Positions 31,221 to 42,560 of a stretch of 64,000 nucleotides of DNA are shown piece by piece. A program made the position numbers and the translations under genes. Numbering within the stretch: the stretch's first letter is position 1; every line of letters starts with the position of its first letter. This DNA is from Thalassia testudinum (taxonomy: Eukaryota > Streptophyta > Magnoliopsida > Alismatales > Hydrocharitaceae): positions 38,692,501 to 38,756,500 of the forward strand of contig JAZHRO010000013.1 of NCBI GenBank assembly GCA_037157565.1. The letters are read 5' to 3'. Under the pieces are notes generated by a model. That model saw only the letters and a list, made by a program, of their open reading frames with translations, made no database searches and was not told the origin of the DNA.

Positions 31221-31980
31221 GGATGATTTGGAGCTTTTCCACTGCAGACTATCACACCAGGTACTGCTGCTACCGCAACATGAGCAATTTGGGAATAGAC
31301 TAAGAAAACAAGGTCCCAGGCAGATACTTGTCATGTTCCTCCTCTTCTAGGCCCATTGCAAGGGAAGTGAAAACCAATGCAGGAATTATGTAACTGATTA
31401 TAAATGTCTATATACCTTTGTGTCACGTATATTTCATGTCAAATTTTGACATTTTTAGGCATTTCCATCTGTTAATCTTCTCCATTATTTCCCCAACTTA
31501 CCTTAGCACCCTGCTTGCATGCTTTGTTTCTCTATCATATGAGCTTGGCATCAACACAGAACTATGGTGAGCACCTTAAATCCTGTCCAAGCCAGCCTCA
31601 CAACCCAAAATGGGCTGGTGAATAGAATTCTCACATGAACACTTTAATTGGAAGAGAAGCATAAGCTAACCATCCTTACTAAAAGAACAATGTGCATTTT
31701 GAATTATTCTTAGTGACCATCCATCTAAACTCAAGCCCAACAATATTTACGGGGTGGGGGGCATCAAAGTACATACATGGCTTAGCTAATACCATTGTAT
31801 TGCACCCCCACCTTTGGCACGAGAACAATGCTCTTCAAAATCAATCCATGAATACTCTTTGGGCTTTCGTAATACCACATAATTGCCGCTAAAATACTTC
31901 ACTCCTCATGACAAAAGAGGTAAAAACCATGGGAAGGTAGTATCATCCACCTTATGAACTTTTACAATATTTTTTTATAC
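31221..31980. other. Unassigned single-copy sequence
   Basis: Nothing identified; short open frames at 31012-31350 and 31692-31892 look like chance. Confidence 0.3.
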
Positions 31981-32030
31981 CTTGTCATAAAAGCAGATAT
32001 CACCAGATGCACCACATTTTAAACAGACTT
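31981..32030 (-). CDS. Candidate small exon with a CxxC motif
   Basis: A 50-base segment with a good acceptor (CGATCTTCTGTTTCCAG) and donor (GACAAG|GTATAA). Phase-1 entry gives VCLKCGASGDICFYDK, which has a Cx2C pair and a later Cys, as in a zinc ribbon or PHD-like finger. It exits in phase 0. The entry phase does not fit exon B directly, so a further exon would be needed, or this belongs to nothing. LINE-1 begins about 100 bases to the right. Confidence 0.3.
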
Positions 32031-32199
32031 CTGGAAACAGAAGATCGAAAGGCTTTTATTAGCGCAAAGTCTGAAAGCTTTGCAAACGCTTTAGTTTTTT
32101 TGTCAATATTCAATACTTGTGCTCGGGAGCTGTAGGAAAGGGAACTTTTTACTCAATATGAAGCAAAGAAGTGGGGCAAAGCCATATCCACAGTTGAAG

Positions 32200-33520
32200 A
32201 CAGGAAGGAAGAGGTAAAGTGGAAGATGAAGTCACGACAGAGATGATTGAAAGAAGGCGACTTTAACACCAGGTTCTTCCATCAAATGACTTCGGCCAGG
32301 AAGAGGAGGAATTGGTTATAGAAGCTGATGATACATGGGGATTCTTTCGTAGGCAAGGAGGAGATGGGTTGCGTAGCAGCAGATTACTTTAGAGACTTTG
32401 CGGGGAGGCATATCAAGGGGTGTTGGAGGTGGAGAGGGGAGAATGTACAGCATATCACGGAGGCTAAGGTGGAAAGACTCACTGCTAACTTCTCGGAGGA
32501 TGAGGTGAGACAGGTGGTTTGGAGCCTGAACACGGAAACGTATCCTGGCCCAGATGGTTTCCAGTCTTCTTCAGGGAGTTTTGGCCCTTGGTGGGGGAGG
32601 AGGTGTTGTAGGTGATAAAGGAGTTTGTAGCTGGAAACAGGGGATTTGATAAATTAAATAAATACTATTTGTTCTTGCTACCCAAGAAGGAAGGGGTATA
32701 GACGATCCAGGACTTCAGACCAATTGTGCTGTCAAATGCCTTATACCTCATTGTTGCTAAGGTCCTAGCTAACAGGCTCAAGGATCTTCTTGGTGACTTG
32801 ATATCCGCAGTGCAGATGGCCTTTGTTCCAGGGAGAGGAATCTTGGATGATTTTGTGGTTGCTTTGGAGGCTCTGGCAGCTTGGAAGGAAAAGAGTCAGG
32901 TGTTTCTATAGAAGGTGGACTTTAGCAAGGCATACGATTCTATCCAATGGGATTTTCTATAAACTTCCTTGTTGAGGAGGGGATTTCCCGCGATCTGGAT
33001 TGACTAGATGAAGAAGCATGTGACGACGACATCCTTTTCAGTCTTGATCAATGGGAACCCGGTAAGAGGACGGATACAGCCTAGGAGTGGGGGTCAGACA
33101 GTGCTGCCCCCTTGTGCCTATGCTTTTTGTACTTGCAGTAGATGCTTTAGCACGGGCAACGCATAGGGCCTGTGTAGGGGCTTGATCAGAGGCTTTATGA
33201 TTGGTGATGACAGGGAGACAACGGTTTGGCAGTACGCTGATGATACACTATTTCTGGTTGAGGGTACGGTGTTGGAGGCTAAAAGGATGAGAATTCTCCT
33301 GGAGCTTTTTGGTGAGGCATCCGAGCTACAAATAAAATATCAAAAGTCAAGTTTTGTCCCGTTCAACTTGTCGGCCACAGATACAAAGAGGGTGGGCGAT
33401 GCCTTGGGGACAAACTTGAGTTCCTTGCCATTGGTTTATTTGGGTCTTCCTTCATCAGATTGGCGGCTCAGGATGCAGGATTGGCTTCCCCTGATGGAAG
33501 GTAGGTTGGCGTGATGGTCT
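32200..33520 (+). pseudogene. LINE-1 reverse transcriptase
   Basis: Reads LKEGDFNTRFFHQMTSARKR at the linker; NTETYPGPDGF; FRPIVLSNALYLIVAKVLAN; QMAFVPGRGILDDF; KVDFSKAYDSI; and the active site YADDTLFLVEGT near 33234-33265 (YADD). These are RT motifs 0 to 5 of plant L1-type LINEs in order. A stop (32909-32911) lies just before KVDFSKAYDS, and frame changes occur after 32560 and near 33110. The enzyme would copy LINE RNA at a nicked chromosomal target; this copy is inactive. Confidence 0.88.
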
Positions 33521-34710
33521 TCCAGGATCCTTTCTAGAGGTGGAAGATTGACCTTGGTGAAAGCATTTCCTCTCAATATTCAGATTACCACGCCAGATTG
33601 AGAGAAAGATCTCAGGACTGATGAGGGATTTCTTCTGGGCCAATGTGGGATCGGTAGGTAGGGGGTGAGTTTGGTGGCCTGGGAGGAGATTGGAGGATGG
33701 GGATCTGGGGGTTAGATATATGGGCAAGGTGAACATCAACCTCCTTGCGAAGTTGATAGCTAGGTTGGTGGAGCAGGAGCAGGGGCATTTCAATGATACT
33801 ATGCGATGCTAGTATGGCCCTTTTCTGTCGTGGGGACCGCTGGTCTCCCCCCCCCCCCCCCCCCCCCCTCAAGAGCTTCTCCTTTTCTCAGGGGTCTGGC
33901 GACAGTGGCAGGGGAGGTGCGTGCTTTTTTCTCTCCCACTCAGGAGGTGGAGGATGCATTTCGTTTCTGGCAGGATGACTAGCGGGGGGGTAGATGTACC
34001 CTTCGCAATAGGTTCCCCTACCTTTTTGGGAATGTAGTCAACCCGTCGGCCACGGTGGGAAGCTGTTGGGATGGAGTCTGGTGTCCTGCTTTTAGGGGGG
34101 CTCTCAGATCAGAGATGTGAAGAGTTTCAGCAGCTACTACATGAGTTGTAAGGTTGGGCACCAGAGGATGGCCAAGGCGCTTTCTCCTGGGAAGGAGACT
34201 TCTCAGTGGCAAAAGTCCATCGCAGATTGACTGGTGGCACAACCAACTCAGACGTCAACCTCCTGTGGGATTGTAGATTGCTCTAGGCGACAAAGTGCCC
34301 TCTGAAGGTGAAAATTTTTGCATAGTTGCTGAGAAGAGGGAGAATCATTATGAAGCGATGGAGAGCGAGATGGAACCATGCAGACGACTTGATGTGTCCT
34401 CTTTGTAGCAGAGCCGATGAGGACATCCAACACCTCTTCTTCCAATGCCCTTTTGTGGTACACATTTGGCAAAGGTTGGGGATCGACTGGATTATTTATC
34501 AAGATGAGGCTGCCTTCTGGTCCTCATTCTGCAAAGGTGATGAAAGTGGTGGAGGGGTCACCTTCAGGTCTAAGAAGGATAGGGCCAAGATTCTGGTGGT
34601 CCTGTGGGGTGTCTGGTTGGGGAGGAATGGAGTGATTTTTAGGGGAGAGAAACCCTATGTTGAGAATTTTGTTTCCTCGATTTCCTCCCAAGTGGCATTC
34701 TGAAGATCTA
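33521..34710 (+). pseudogene. LINE-1 C-terminal region with zf-RVT finger
   Basis: After RT the frame decays (SRILSRGGRLTLVKA near 33520-33570). The C-terminal zinc-binding zf-RVT domain is clear at 34340-34500: MKRWRARWNHADDLMCPLC, then EDIQHLFFQCPFVVHIWQRL (CPxC...HxxxxC). It ends with LWGVWLGRNGVIFRG and a stop about 90 bases before the A-tail. The GGGGGG-coded stretch at 33840-33990 comes from the C homopolymer. Confidence 0.85.
33847..33868. repeat. C22 homopolymer
   Basis: Twenty-two consecutive C bases inside LINE-1. The sister element LINE-3 has only a short, mixed C/T run at the same place. Confidence 0.9.
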
Positions 34711-34808
34711 TTTTGTAACATCTAATGTAATCCAATTTTGTGGAATGACATGAATTTGGATGGTTATCATTTAGATAACTGCCCTTAAGCTTTTCAAAAA
34801 AAAACTTC

Positions 34809-35117
34809 CTCAGAAATACCTAATAATTTTACATTTTATGAAATAGAAGCAAGCTGAAATCCGTCTCAAAAAAAAACAAAGAAAGAAACAAATGAAAAAT
34901 TCACCAAAATATTCATTATTGGACTTAGTGAAGAGTTTACCAGGAATAACCTATTTCAGAGAAATCTCTGATAAGCAAGCACGCACGCACCCACACACAC
35001 ACATGAATTTTTAACATGGTAAGAAATATTTGGTCATGATGAAATACTCTTATTGCTATATAATCATCATTTGATTTTCTTGAAATTGATATCATCTTGA
35101 CTACTTCTGTTTTTTTT
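34809..35117. other. Single-copy spacer with a CA microsatellite
   Basis: AT-rich, non-coding; ACGCACGCACCCACACACAC at 34981-35003 is a short imperfect CA repeat. Confidence 0.5.
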
Positions 35118-35242
35118 GTCGGCATGCCCTAGGCATACCCATCGAAAAATGGGTATTTCCACGACATGCCCTCGGTATGTCTGTGAAATGCACACTTACA
35201 ATTTTATCAGCATGGAGTCAAAATCAGCATTTCAAACCTTGG
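35118..35242. mobile_element. Fragment of the 26020-26644 MITE family
   Basis: GTCGGCATGCCCTAGGCAT at the left and ATTTTATCAGCATGG...AATCAGCATTTCAAACCTTG at the right align with the reverse complement of the left end of the MITE at 26020. Only about 125 bases remain; no target duplication seen. Confidence 0.7.
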
Positions 35243-37169
35243 TAGGAAGAGCTCCTAGGAACATTCAATGTAATACTCTAAGTTCCTCGAATCAAGTCAT
35301 TGGAGGAAACCCCTTAGGATCTTCAAAGGCTACAGCTATCATATGAGGATCCTCGAGGGCTAGTTACGCTAATGGGGCTCATGGTGTGCCCCGATTCACT
35401 CATGGAGGATGAATTACGCCACAACATAGAGATACCCAACCAGCTCTTTCTTGTTCATGTAAAGGAGCAAGAGCATCCACCGCATTGGACGCTGAATTAA
35501 TGGAGATGCAAGCCATCATATGCAAGTTTAAATGTGTTCCAGGAGCCCCAAGGGCTACCCCAGGGCCCAGGCAAGGGCTTGTGACCATGTCATTCCCCTC
35601 AAGCCTGATGCTCAACCAGTGGCCACACTACCCTATCGACATTCTTGGGAGAAAAGAACAAAGTGGAGGTGCAAGTGAAAAATCTGTTGAAGGAAGTCCT
35701 CGTATGACCGAGCCATAGCCCTTTTGCGTCACATGTCCTGTTGGTGCACAAGAAGAGCAAAACATGGCATTTTTGTGTCAATTAGCATGTACTCAACAAG
35801 AGGACAGTGAAGGATCAGCACTTGATCCCCATCATCAACAACCTTCTTAAAGAGCTCCAAGGGGCTTCACACTCCACCAAATTAGATCTCTAGGCCAGGT
35901 ATTACCAAATCTGGATGTGTGAAGGTGACTACACAAAATCGCATTCAAAACCCATGATGCGCATTACGAATTCCTTGTGATGTCGTTTGGGTTATGTAAT
36001 GCAACTCGACATTTCAATTTGCCATGAATGACATTTTTCTACCATTCTTATGGTGTTTCATCATTAACTTTTTTGACGGCATACACATCTATAGCAAAAC
36101 ATGGTCAGATCACCTTTAACACATCTAAAAGGCACTGAAGGGCTTGCAACAACACCACTTCTATGCCAAACCTTCACAGTACAAGTTCAGGTATGCTCCA
36201 TCAACTATCTCGAACATGAGGTCGAGGTGGATCTCGATAAAATCATTGTCATCAGCGAATGGCCCACCCTTGCATCGATAAAAGAACTCCATGGGTTCTT
36301 GGGATTGACAAGGTACTACCGTTGATTCATCAAGAATTACGGGACCATTGCAACAACTCTCCATCGACTTGTGAAGGATGTATTCACATGGGACATAAAG
36401 GCATAAGAGGCATTTGAAGCACTCAAGAAGACACTAAAGATGACACCAGTCTTAACCTTGCTTGATTTCAAGACCCTATTTATTGTTGAGTGCAACGCAT
36501 CAAACCACAAGGTAGGTATTATGCTCACGCAAAATGGGCATCCCATAGCCCCTCATAAGCCACACACTATCCAAAACCCACCAGGCCTTCTCAACTTACA
36601 AGAAGGAATTGTATGCTCTTATTTTGGCTATCACTAAGGGCACTATTTGCTCCATCGGGAACTTCTGGTGAGAATGAACCATAGGAGCTCGACACACCTC
36701 ATACACCAACACGTCACTACTAGGCAACAGAAATGGTGTGCCAATCTTCAATGGTACTCTTCACGATTGAGTACAAGCAAGGAGCTACCAACAAAGTCGT
36801 GGATGCTTTATCGCGATGTAACAAGGAATCCTTGATGGTCATCTTTGTAGCCAAGGCAATATGGGTGGATGACATCAAAGCCAAGTACGATCTCTACTCT
36901 AACTACTCTAAACCTAAAGAAGCCACCGGGAGCAATGAAAACAATGGCAATGCTATGGCCTCTTGTGGTACAAAAATTGGCTGTTTGTTGTTGCATCCTC
37001 TGATCTCATCCCCCACATCATTGACATGTACCATGCCTTAGCACTAGGAGACCCTACAATAGATTCGACAAGATTCCCATTGGTGAGGGATGCACGTGCA
37101 TGTCTTTGATTGGAATCGTACTTGTGAAGTGTGTCAAAAGCAAAAGACATCCAACCTCTCACACGCAAC
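35243..37169 (+). pseudogene. Gypsy-1: decayed Ty3/gypsy pol
   Basis: Pieces of a Ty3/gypsy polyprotein in order. RT is at 35540-36330: PLKPDAQPVAVRPYRH, VLLVHKKSKTWHF, KDQHLIPIINNLLKELQGA, then WPTLASIKELHGFLGLTRYYR. RNase H is at 36380-36640: FEALKKTLKMTPVLTLLDF, FIVECNASNHKVGIMLTQNG, HPIAPHKPH. IEYKQGATNKVVDALSRC follows at 36770-36825, and the integrase zinc finger remnant (CEVCQKQKT) is near 37125-37150. Frames change many times and no LTR is found. The right end is cut by a hAT MITE at 37170. Confidence 0.85.
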
Positions 37170-37352
37170 TAGGGATGAAAATAGATCATATATGGATTCA
37201 GATATCCGACAATCATATCCAAATATGATTGAATTCGAATATTCAAATTCGGATATTTGTCGGATGTGGATTCAGGTTTGAATAACAAATTTGAAATTTT
37301 ATTGGATACAAATTCGGATATGGTATGCTAAATTTTGAATCGGATCCGGGTT
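37170..37352. mobile_element. Ac-type hAT MITE end in Gypsy-1
   Basis: Begins TAGGGATGAAAATAGATC, essentially the TAGGGATGAAAA terminus of Ac-like hAT elements. GGATTCAGATATCC, TTCGGATATTTGTCGGAT and GGATCCGGGTTCAG motifs, typical of such MITEs, follow. The right terminus cannot be placed; the end coordinate is approximate. Confidence 0.6.
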
Positions 37353-38089
37353 CAGCTGGAGGTCCAACAGCAGCAACTAAAGCAAGGTAGAGACTGTTTC
37401 CATCAACATGTGGCGACCAATGACTTTCTAGAAGACCGATATAAACATAAAAAGTTGGTTTTCTCTTCGCTAACAGAGAACGGAATTGCTGAAAAACAGA
37501 GCAAGAAAATAACAGCAAAGGCCTTAGATAGAATGTGGTAGCAAAGAAAGGATTTCCAATGCAGAGTACACAATGAAGGACACGAGACAAACCAGAAAAC
37601 AGATAAAGTCCGATGAACAATCTCAAGCCACGATAGATGGCCATATATACTTTTCTGCAAGAAAGACCTTACCCATGTGTCATTGGCGAATAAGGATGAA
37701 GTGAGAATCCCCAACTAAAGCTTTTCAACTTATTAGAAATCAAATGAATTGCTATCTCTGACAGTATAAGATAAATAAATAACTATAGATATATCTATGA
37801 CAATATTTACACACACACATGAACTGCCAGTCTGTGATTTTTTTGAGAGACTGTTAGTCCAATTTTAAACAATTGAACAAAACCCAAAAGTACATGATCT
37901 TTGTTATTTGAGCTACATAAATTCACTTCACTGGATATAAATTTAACCAGAATCTGGTCTGAATCCAGCCTACAAATTGTTACACCTTCAATGGCCCTTT
38001 TCAATCTTCTAACAATACATCATTTGAAGAAAGCAACCAGGAGATACCAATATCATATTTGAATCAACAAAAAACTGATATTAAAGAAC
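37353..38089. other. Non-transposon segment left of exon B
   Basis: On the minus strand a strong acceptor (TCTTGCTCTGTTTTTCAG at about 37492-37509) precedes an open frame QFRSLLAKRKPTFYVYIGLL, which runs into the MITE. It could be an exon or chance; no donor or family was found. The remainder is AT-rich. Confidence 0.25.
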
Positions 38090-38224
38090 CTGAGTGTTTT
38101 TTATGTGTTGCTGTTGAATGTCATCCACTTGCTTCTGGAGCAAACTAGCACGCTTTGCCATATTCTCAACAGAGCGAGATTTGCGAGCACAATCTTCTTC
38201 CAGCTCATACTTCTCTTTTGTGGC
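38090..38224 (-). CDS. Candidate exon B of the host coiled-coil gene
   Basis: A 135-base segment with acceptor TCCCTCCTTTACCAAG and donor ACTCAG|GTTCTT, phase 0 at both ends. It gives 45 residues: ATKEKYELEEDCARKSRSVE, NMAKRASLLQKQVDDIQQQ, HIKNTQ. This is strongly coiled-coil in character, with no stop and plant-like splice sites. It is compatible in phase with exon A (49578-49697) upstream and exon C (29143-29219) downstream. No family is recognised; an SMC-like, kinetochore or cytoskeletal coiled-coil protein would all fit. Confidence 0.6.
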
Positions 38225-38686
38225 CTTGGTAAAGGAGGGACTAGCATTCATAACCATATTAAAATGAAATATAAAATTAAAAATAACTATATAAAATTAA
38301 TATTACAAGAAAATACCATCTCAAGCAGAAAAAAATATGAAAAAATTTAAAATATTTTATCATATTGTACCTAGATACAATTGGGTGGGCTCTAGCATGC
38401 AGACAAAGGGGGTTGAGTAAGTTAAAGGTAGACACTAAAGAGTGGATGCCGAGATTTACGAGGGGTGCCACCTCACATACCCGTTTACACCATATCAATT
38501 CACGTAACATGTCCAACTACCATTTACTGCACTTTCCAACCAAATGGTGACAGAATTCAACCCAACATCAAATAAAAAATTGGTCAACAGAATACACCAA
38601 ATTTCAAAGGATATTGCGAGGGCATCTAAGTCACCTACAGTTAAATTGCCTATCAACTACTTGGATTTTCCAATACAGGGTAAACG
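38225..38686. other. Spacer between exon B and Copia-6
   Basis: AT-rich to 38360, then sequence of unknown origin. The open frame at 38544-38810 runs into the LTR and is not convincing. Confidence 0.35.
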
Positions 38687-38837
38687 AATTGGATATAATG
38701 ACTTAGTTTCATTAGAAACTCTAGGACTCTCTTATATAAAAAGAGACCGTAGAGTCAAAAGTATAGAAATGACCCTGAGGGACAAAACATCCATAACACT
38801 TACAATATGAGAAAATAAAAAACCACATATACTAACA
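38687..38837 (-). repeat. Copia-6 3' LTR
   Basis: Starts TGTTAGTATATGTGG (minus strand) after the polypurine tract AAGGGGGAG. Confidence 0.88.
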
Positions 38838-40620
38838 CTCCCCCTTAAGCTAGAGTATAAATATCTATCATGCTCAACTTGGATATACAAGAATCAAATG
38901 AATATTTGACTAAAGACTTTATGAAAATATCTGCAGCCTGCTCTTCAGATGCAACAGAAGTGGTATATAGCAACCCCTTCTGAATAACGTCCCTAATATA
39001 GTGACAATTAACCTCGACATGCTTCGTCCTCTCGTGAAATGCTGAATTGTTGGCAATGAAGGTGGTTGCTTTATTATCACATCGCATCTCCATGAAGCTA
39101 TAAAACTGCACCTATAGATCAATAAGTAAGGTTTTGATCCACATCATCTCTATAGTCGTCTGAGCCATAACTCCATACCCAGATTCAGCATTGGATCTTG
39201 CAACTGTGCCATGTTTCTTACTCCTCCATCAATCAAATTTCCTGCTAAGAAGGTGTAGAACCCAATAGTGGATTTGCGATCAACATGACATCCAGCATAG
39301 TCAGCATCAGAGTAGCCAACCAACGTCATAAAAGATCCCTTTGGAGAAGAAGAGACCCTTCCCAAGAGCCTTCTTGACGTATCCAAGCACCATCAATATT
39401 GCATCACAATGTTGGCATGTTGGCTTTGCCATGAACTTACTCAGTCTCCCAACTGCAAAGGAGATATCTGACCTTGTTATAGTTAGATACAACAGCTTAT
39501 CCACAAGCTGTCTATACCGTCTGCTGTCTATCCTCATCATAGAGTGGCAACTTGGGGTCCATAGAAATATTAGCCTCATTGGCCCCAAGCATATCAACCT
39601 TCTGCAAGATATCTAAAGCATACTTCCTCTGAGACAAGACCACACCCTTCTTACTGCAAGCAATTACAATACTAAGGAAATACCGTAGAGCCCCCAGGTC
39701 CTTCATGACAAACTACTCTGCTAGAACATGCTTAGCCTTAGCAATATCCTTTTCATCGTCCCCTATGACGATTAAATCAACATAAACAAGAAGTACCACA
39801 ATACCTTGTCTAGTTCTCCTAACAAAGAGTGAAAAATCAGTTGTCAATCTCCTAAATCCAGCTGCCTCCACAACCTGTGACAACCTCTGAAACCAGGCTC
39901 TGGAACTCTGTTTGAGGCCATATATAGCCTTCCGTAATCATCATACACACTCCCCCTAACTCTCAAAGCCAGGCGACTGCTGCATATAAACTTCCTTTTG
40001 GAGATCACCATAAAGGAAGGCATTCTTCACATCTAATTGATGCAAAGGTCAATCTAACTGAACTGCCACTGCAACCAACACCCGGACCGTGGGAAGCCTG
40101 GCAACTAGTGAGGTGTCAAAGAAGTCCACCCATAAGTCTGGGTGAAGCCCTTTTCCATGCGTCAGACTTTGTACCTATCAACACCATTAGGATTGAACTT
40201 TACAGTAAATGCCTACTGACAGCCAACGAGTGCAGCATCATCAGAAAGTAAAGTGAGCTCCCAAGTCCCACAGCCTCGAAGAGCGACCATCTCATCCTCT
40301 ATGGTTGCCTGTCATTTTGGATCAAGCATGGCCTTATGATGAGTAGCTAGAATCTGCGTAGTAAATAACGCTTAAGTGAATCCAGCAAATCCAGGAGCTA
40401 GACTATCAATAGCAAGTGCCCCCGCCGTGAGATAAGTAGTGCAGGTCCATGGTCGCTTCCGAATGGCTATCGGAAGATCAAGATCATCGCCTGACACATC
40501 ACATATCCTATTCCTGTGACCATCACATGGTAAACATACGTCAGTGTCTAAAGGACTCACCTGAGAAGTCGATGGTGAAGGCGAAAGTGGGGGTCCTTGA
40601 TAGGTAGTATGAGGGCAAAC
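38838..40620 (-). pseudogene. Copia-6 reverse transcriptase and RNase H
   Basis: RNase H end at 38845-39111: MRCDNKATTFIANNSAFHER, TKHVEVNCHYIRD, SKLSMIDIYTLA. YSDADYAGCHVDRKSTIGFY lies at 39240-39310 and MKDLGALRYFLSI at 39680-39706. The active-site box near 39771-39787 reads LVYVDLIVI: one Asp of the YVDD motif is missing, apparently an in-frame loss. Together with frame breaks near 39200, 39510 and 39900-40200, this marks the RT as dead. It polymerised cDNA in cytoplasmic particles when active. Confidence 0.85.
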
Positions 40621-42000
40621 ATATGTCTAAAGTGTCCTAGTCAAGCATGGAAAGAGATGCATAACAGGAGGTGGTGGTGGTGTAGTAAGGACAGGAATCT
40701 CAGGAAAGCTCCCAAAGCAAATAGGAGTATATAGCATAGGCACCATATCACCCTCAGGAGGCACCTCAGCAGCCGTCATAGAAAAGAAATGTACAACCTC
40801 ATGAAAGGTAACATCCACAGAAACATAATGACGAAAAGCGTATCAAAACAGTGATACTCCTTTTGTGTCTGGGTATACCCAAGAAAGACGCACTTAACTG
40901 CTCTCAGTGCTAATTTATTCGACCCAGTCCCAACAAATTGACAAAGGCAACACAACCAAAAATACAAGTGACCTGAAATAAGGGTCGATCAGGATACATA
41001 ACCTACAAGGGAATCCATTTATGTAATGCAATATTAGGCATCCTATTGATCAAAAAACATGCAGTCAAACCAATGTCACCCCAGTAAAGGGAGGGAACCG
41101 AATGGTGAATCAACAGAGTACGAGTAACATCAAGAACATGACAATGTTTCATTTCAGCAACACCATTTTGCAAAGAGGTGTGTGGGCACGTGATCTCATG
41201 AATAATGTCATGACTAGAAAAGAAAGTACGCAAACAAATAGTACAAAACTTCAAAGCATTATCAAATCGAAAACATTTCACAAAATAAGAATGCTGAGAT
41301 TTTATTTCCTTAACAAAGATCCCAATGATTTGCCCCACATCGGACTTATTTTACAAAAGAAACATCAAGAAAATGCGAGAAAGAGCATCCACTATCAGAA
41401 GATAATATCTATTCCCAAGTCGATCAGGAGTACAATTGGGACATCACACATCCATATGAATTAAGTCAAAAACAGCAGCAAAAGAAACAGAGGTAGAATT
41501 AGGAAAACTAACCCTATGATACTTGCCCAATTGACACGCATCACAAATGAGAGCAATAGTGGAGGGTATGTGTAGCAAAATCCATCTGTGGCAGTTAATA
41601 GGCAAGTGACCAAGGCGATGATGCCACTGAAGAGGAGATCTAGTGGAAGTAAGGCCCTGGGTAGCAAAAGCAGCAACAATGGTCTAACTCAGACGGCATA
41701 ACCCCCTTTCCTCACGCCCTCCACCAATCGCCTTCCCAGTGAATTTGTCTTGCAAGACACAAGAAGACGCATAAAAAATGACTCTGTAATTCAAATCCCT
41801 AGTAATATTGCTAACAGACAGTAAACTCAAGGCAAAATCCAACACATAAAAGATATCTGCAAGTTTCAAGGTAGGAGATAGAGACATATGTCCCTTGACA
41901 ACCAGTGGCTTATGCCTCCCATCTACCACCTACACTGCCCTAACTGGTGTAACAGGGGCTAATTGAGAGAATGCACCTCAATCGCCACATAGGTGCATAA
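40621..42000 (-). pseudogene. Copia-6 integrase, GAG-pre-integrase and protease
   Basis: Integrase core and tail at 41003-41338: SQHSYFVKCFRFDNALKFC, then CPHTSLQNGVAEMKHCHVLD (the Glu of the DDE triad is in VAE), and SLYWGDIGLTACFLINRMP. The GAG-pre-integrase region is at 41461-41680. Near 42000 the protease reads LIDLCAFMHL, where copia proteases have DSGA at the active site, so the catalytic motif is lost. Stops separate the blocks. Confidence 0.82.
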
Positions 42001-42560
42001 ATGCACACAAATCAATCAACAAATCACCAGAGGACAAACATGAAGACATACCAACCGCAGGTACCTGTGAGGAGGTAGCAATAGCTACAGTATCTGAATA
42101 CTGAGAGGATGAGGCCCGTGTCAACTGTGCAATTTGTTGTCGCAGAGTTTCAATCTCTGTACTCAGAGAGCTCACATCAGGACTGGTGGGAACTCCATCT
42201 ACAATCTCAGCTGTCTGATTAGCCATGGGTGGCCTCCCATGCTTCTGCCAACATGTAGCCTCTGGATGACCAAGTCTACCACAGTAAGTACACGGTGTCT
42301 TAGTACGTGTACCAGACGAGCATCCACGGCCACGACCATGTGCGAGGGGAGTACCCCTGCCACGTCCAAGGATTGTTGCTAGTGTAGACATCTGAGTACC
42401 AGTGTCTAAAGCCGAAGTACGGAATGTAACTCTACTGAGTCTACTATAAGCCTCCTCCAGGGTAGGAAGTTCAGGAGCAGTGAGAATCTAATCTCTGACA
42501 GCTGTATACTCAGGTCCAAAACCTATCAGGAAGAGAGAGGCAACCAACTGTCTTCGAAAA
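42001..42560 (-). pseudogene. Copia-6 gag, C-terminal part with zinc knuckle
   Basis: Contains GRGRGTPLAHGRGRGCSSG and a zinc knuckle, CTYCGRLGHPEATC (Cx2Cx4Hx4C), near 42250-42295, then KHGRPPMANQTAE. Upstream 42420-42560 encodes LPTLEEAYSRLSRVTF and a UBN2-like piece. The gag N-terminus is not found. Confidence 0.8.

Larger units (their letters stand above)
32125..34808 (+). mobile_element. LINE-1: 5'-truncated plant L1-type LINE
   Basis: Only the second reading frame of an L1-type non-LTR element remains, from the end of the endonuclease/RT linker to the 3' tail. The 3' end is GGTTATCATTTAGATAACTG, TTTTC and an A-run ending near 34808. Two other pieces of this 3' end occur in the window (LINE-3 and the 45-bp stub). 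A 22-base C homopolymer at 33847-33868 interrupts the coding region. No target duplication was found by eye. Confidence 0.85.

Noticed and set aside
36101..37041. Small genes of unknown function
   Set aside because: The reading matches Ty3/gypsy RT and RNase H in broken frames.
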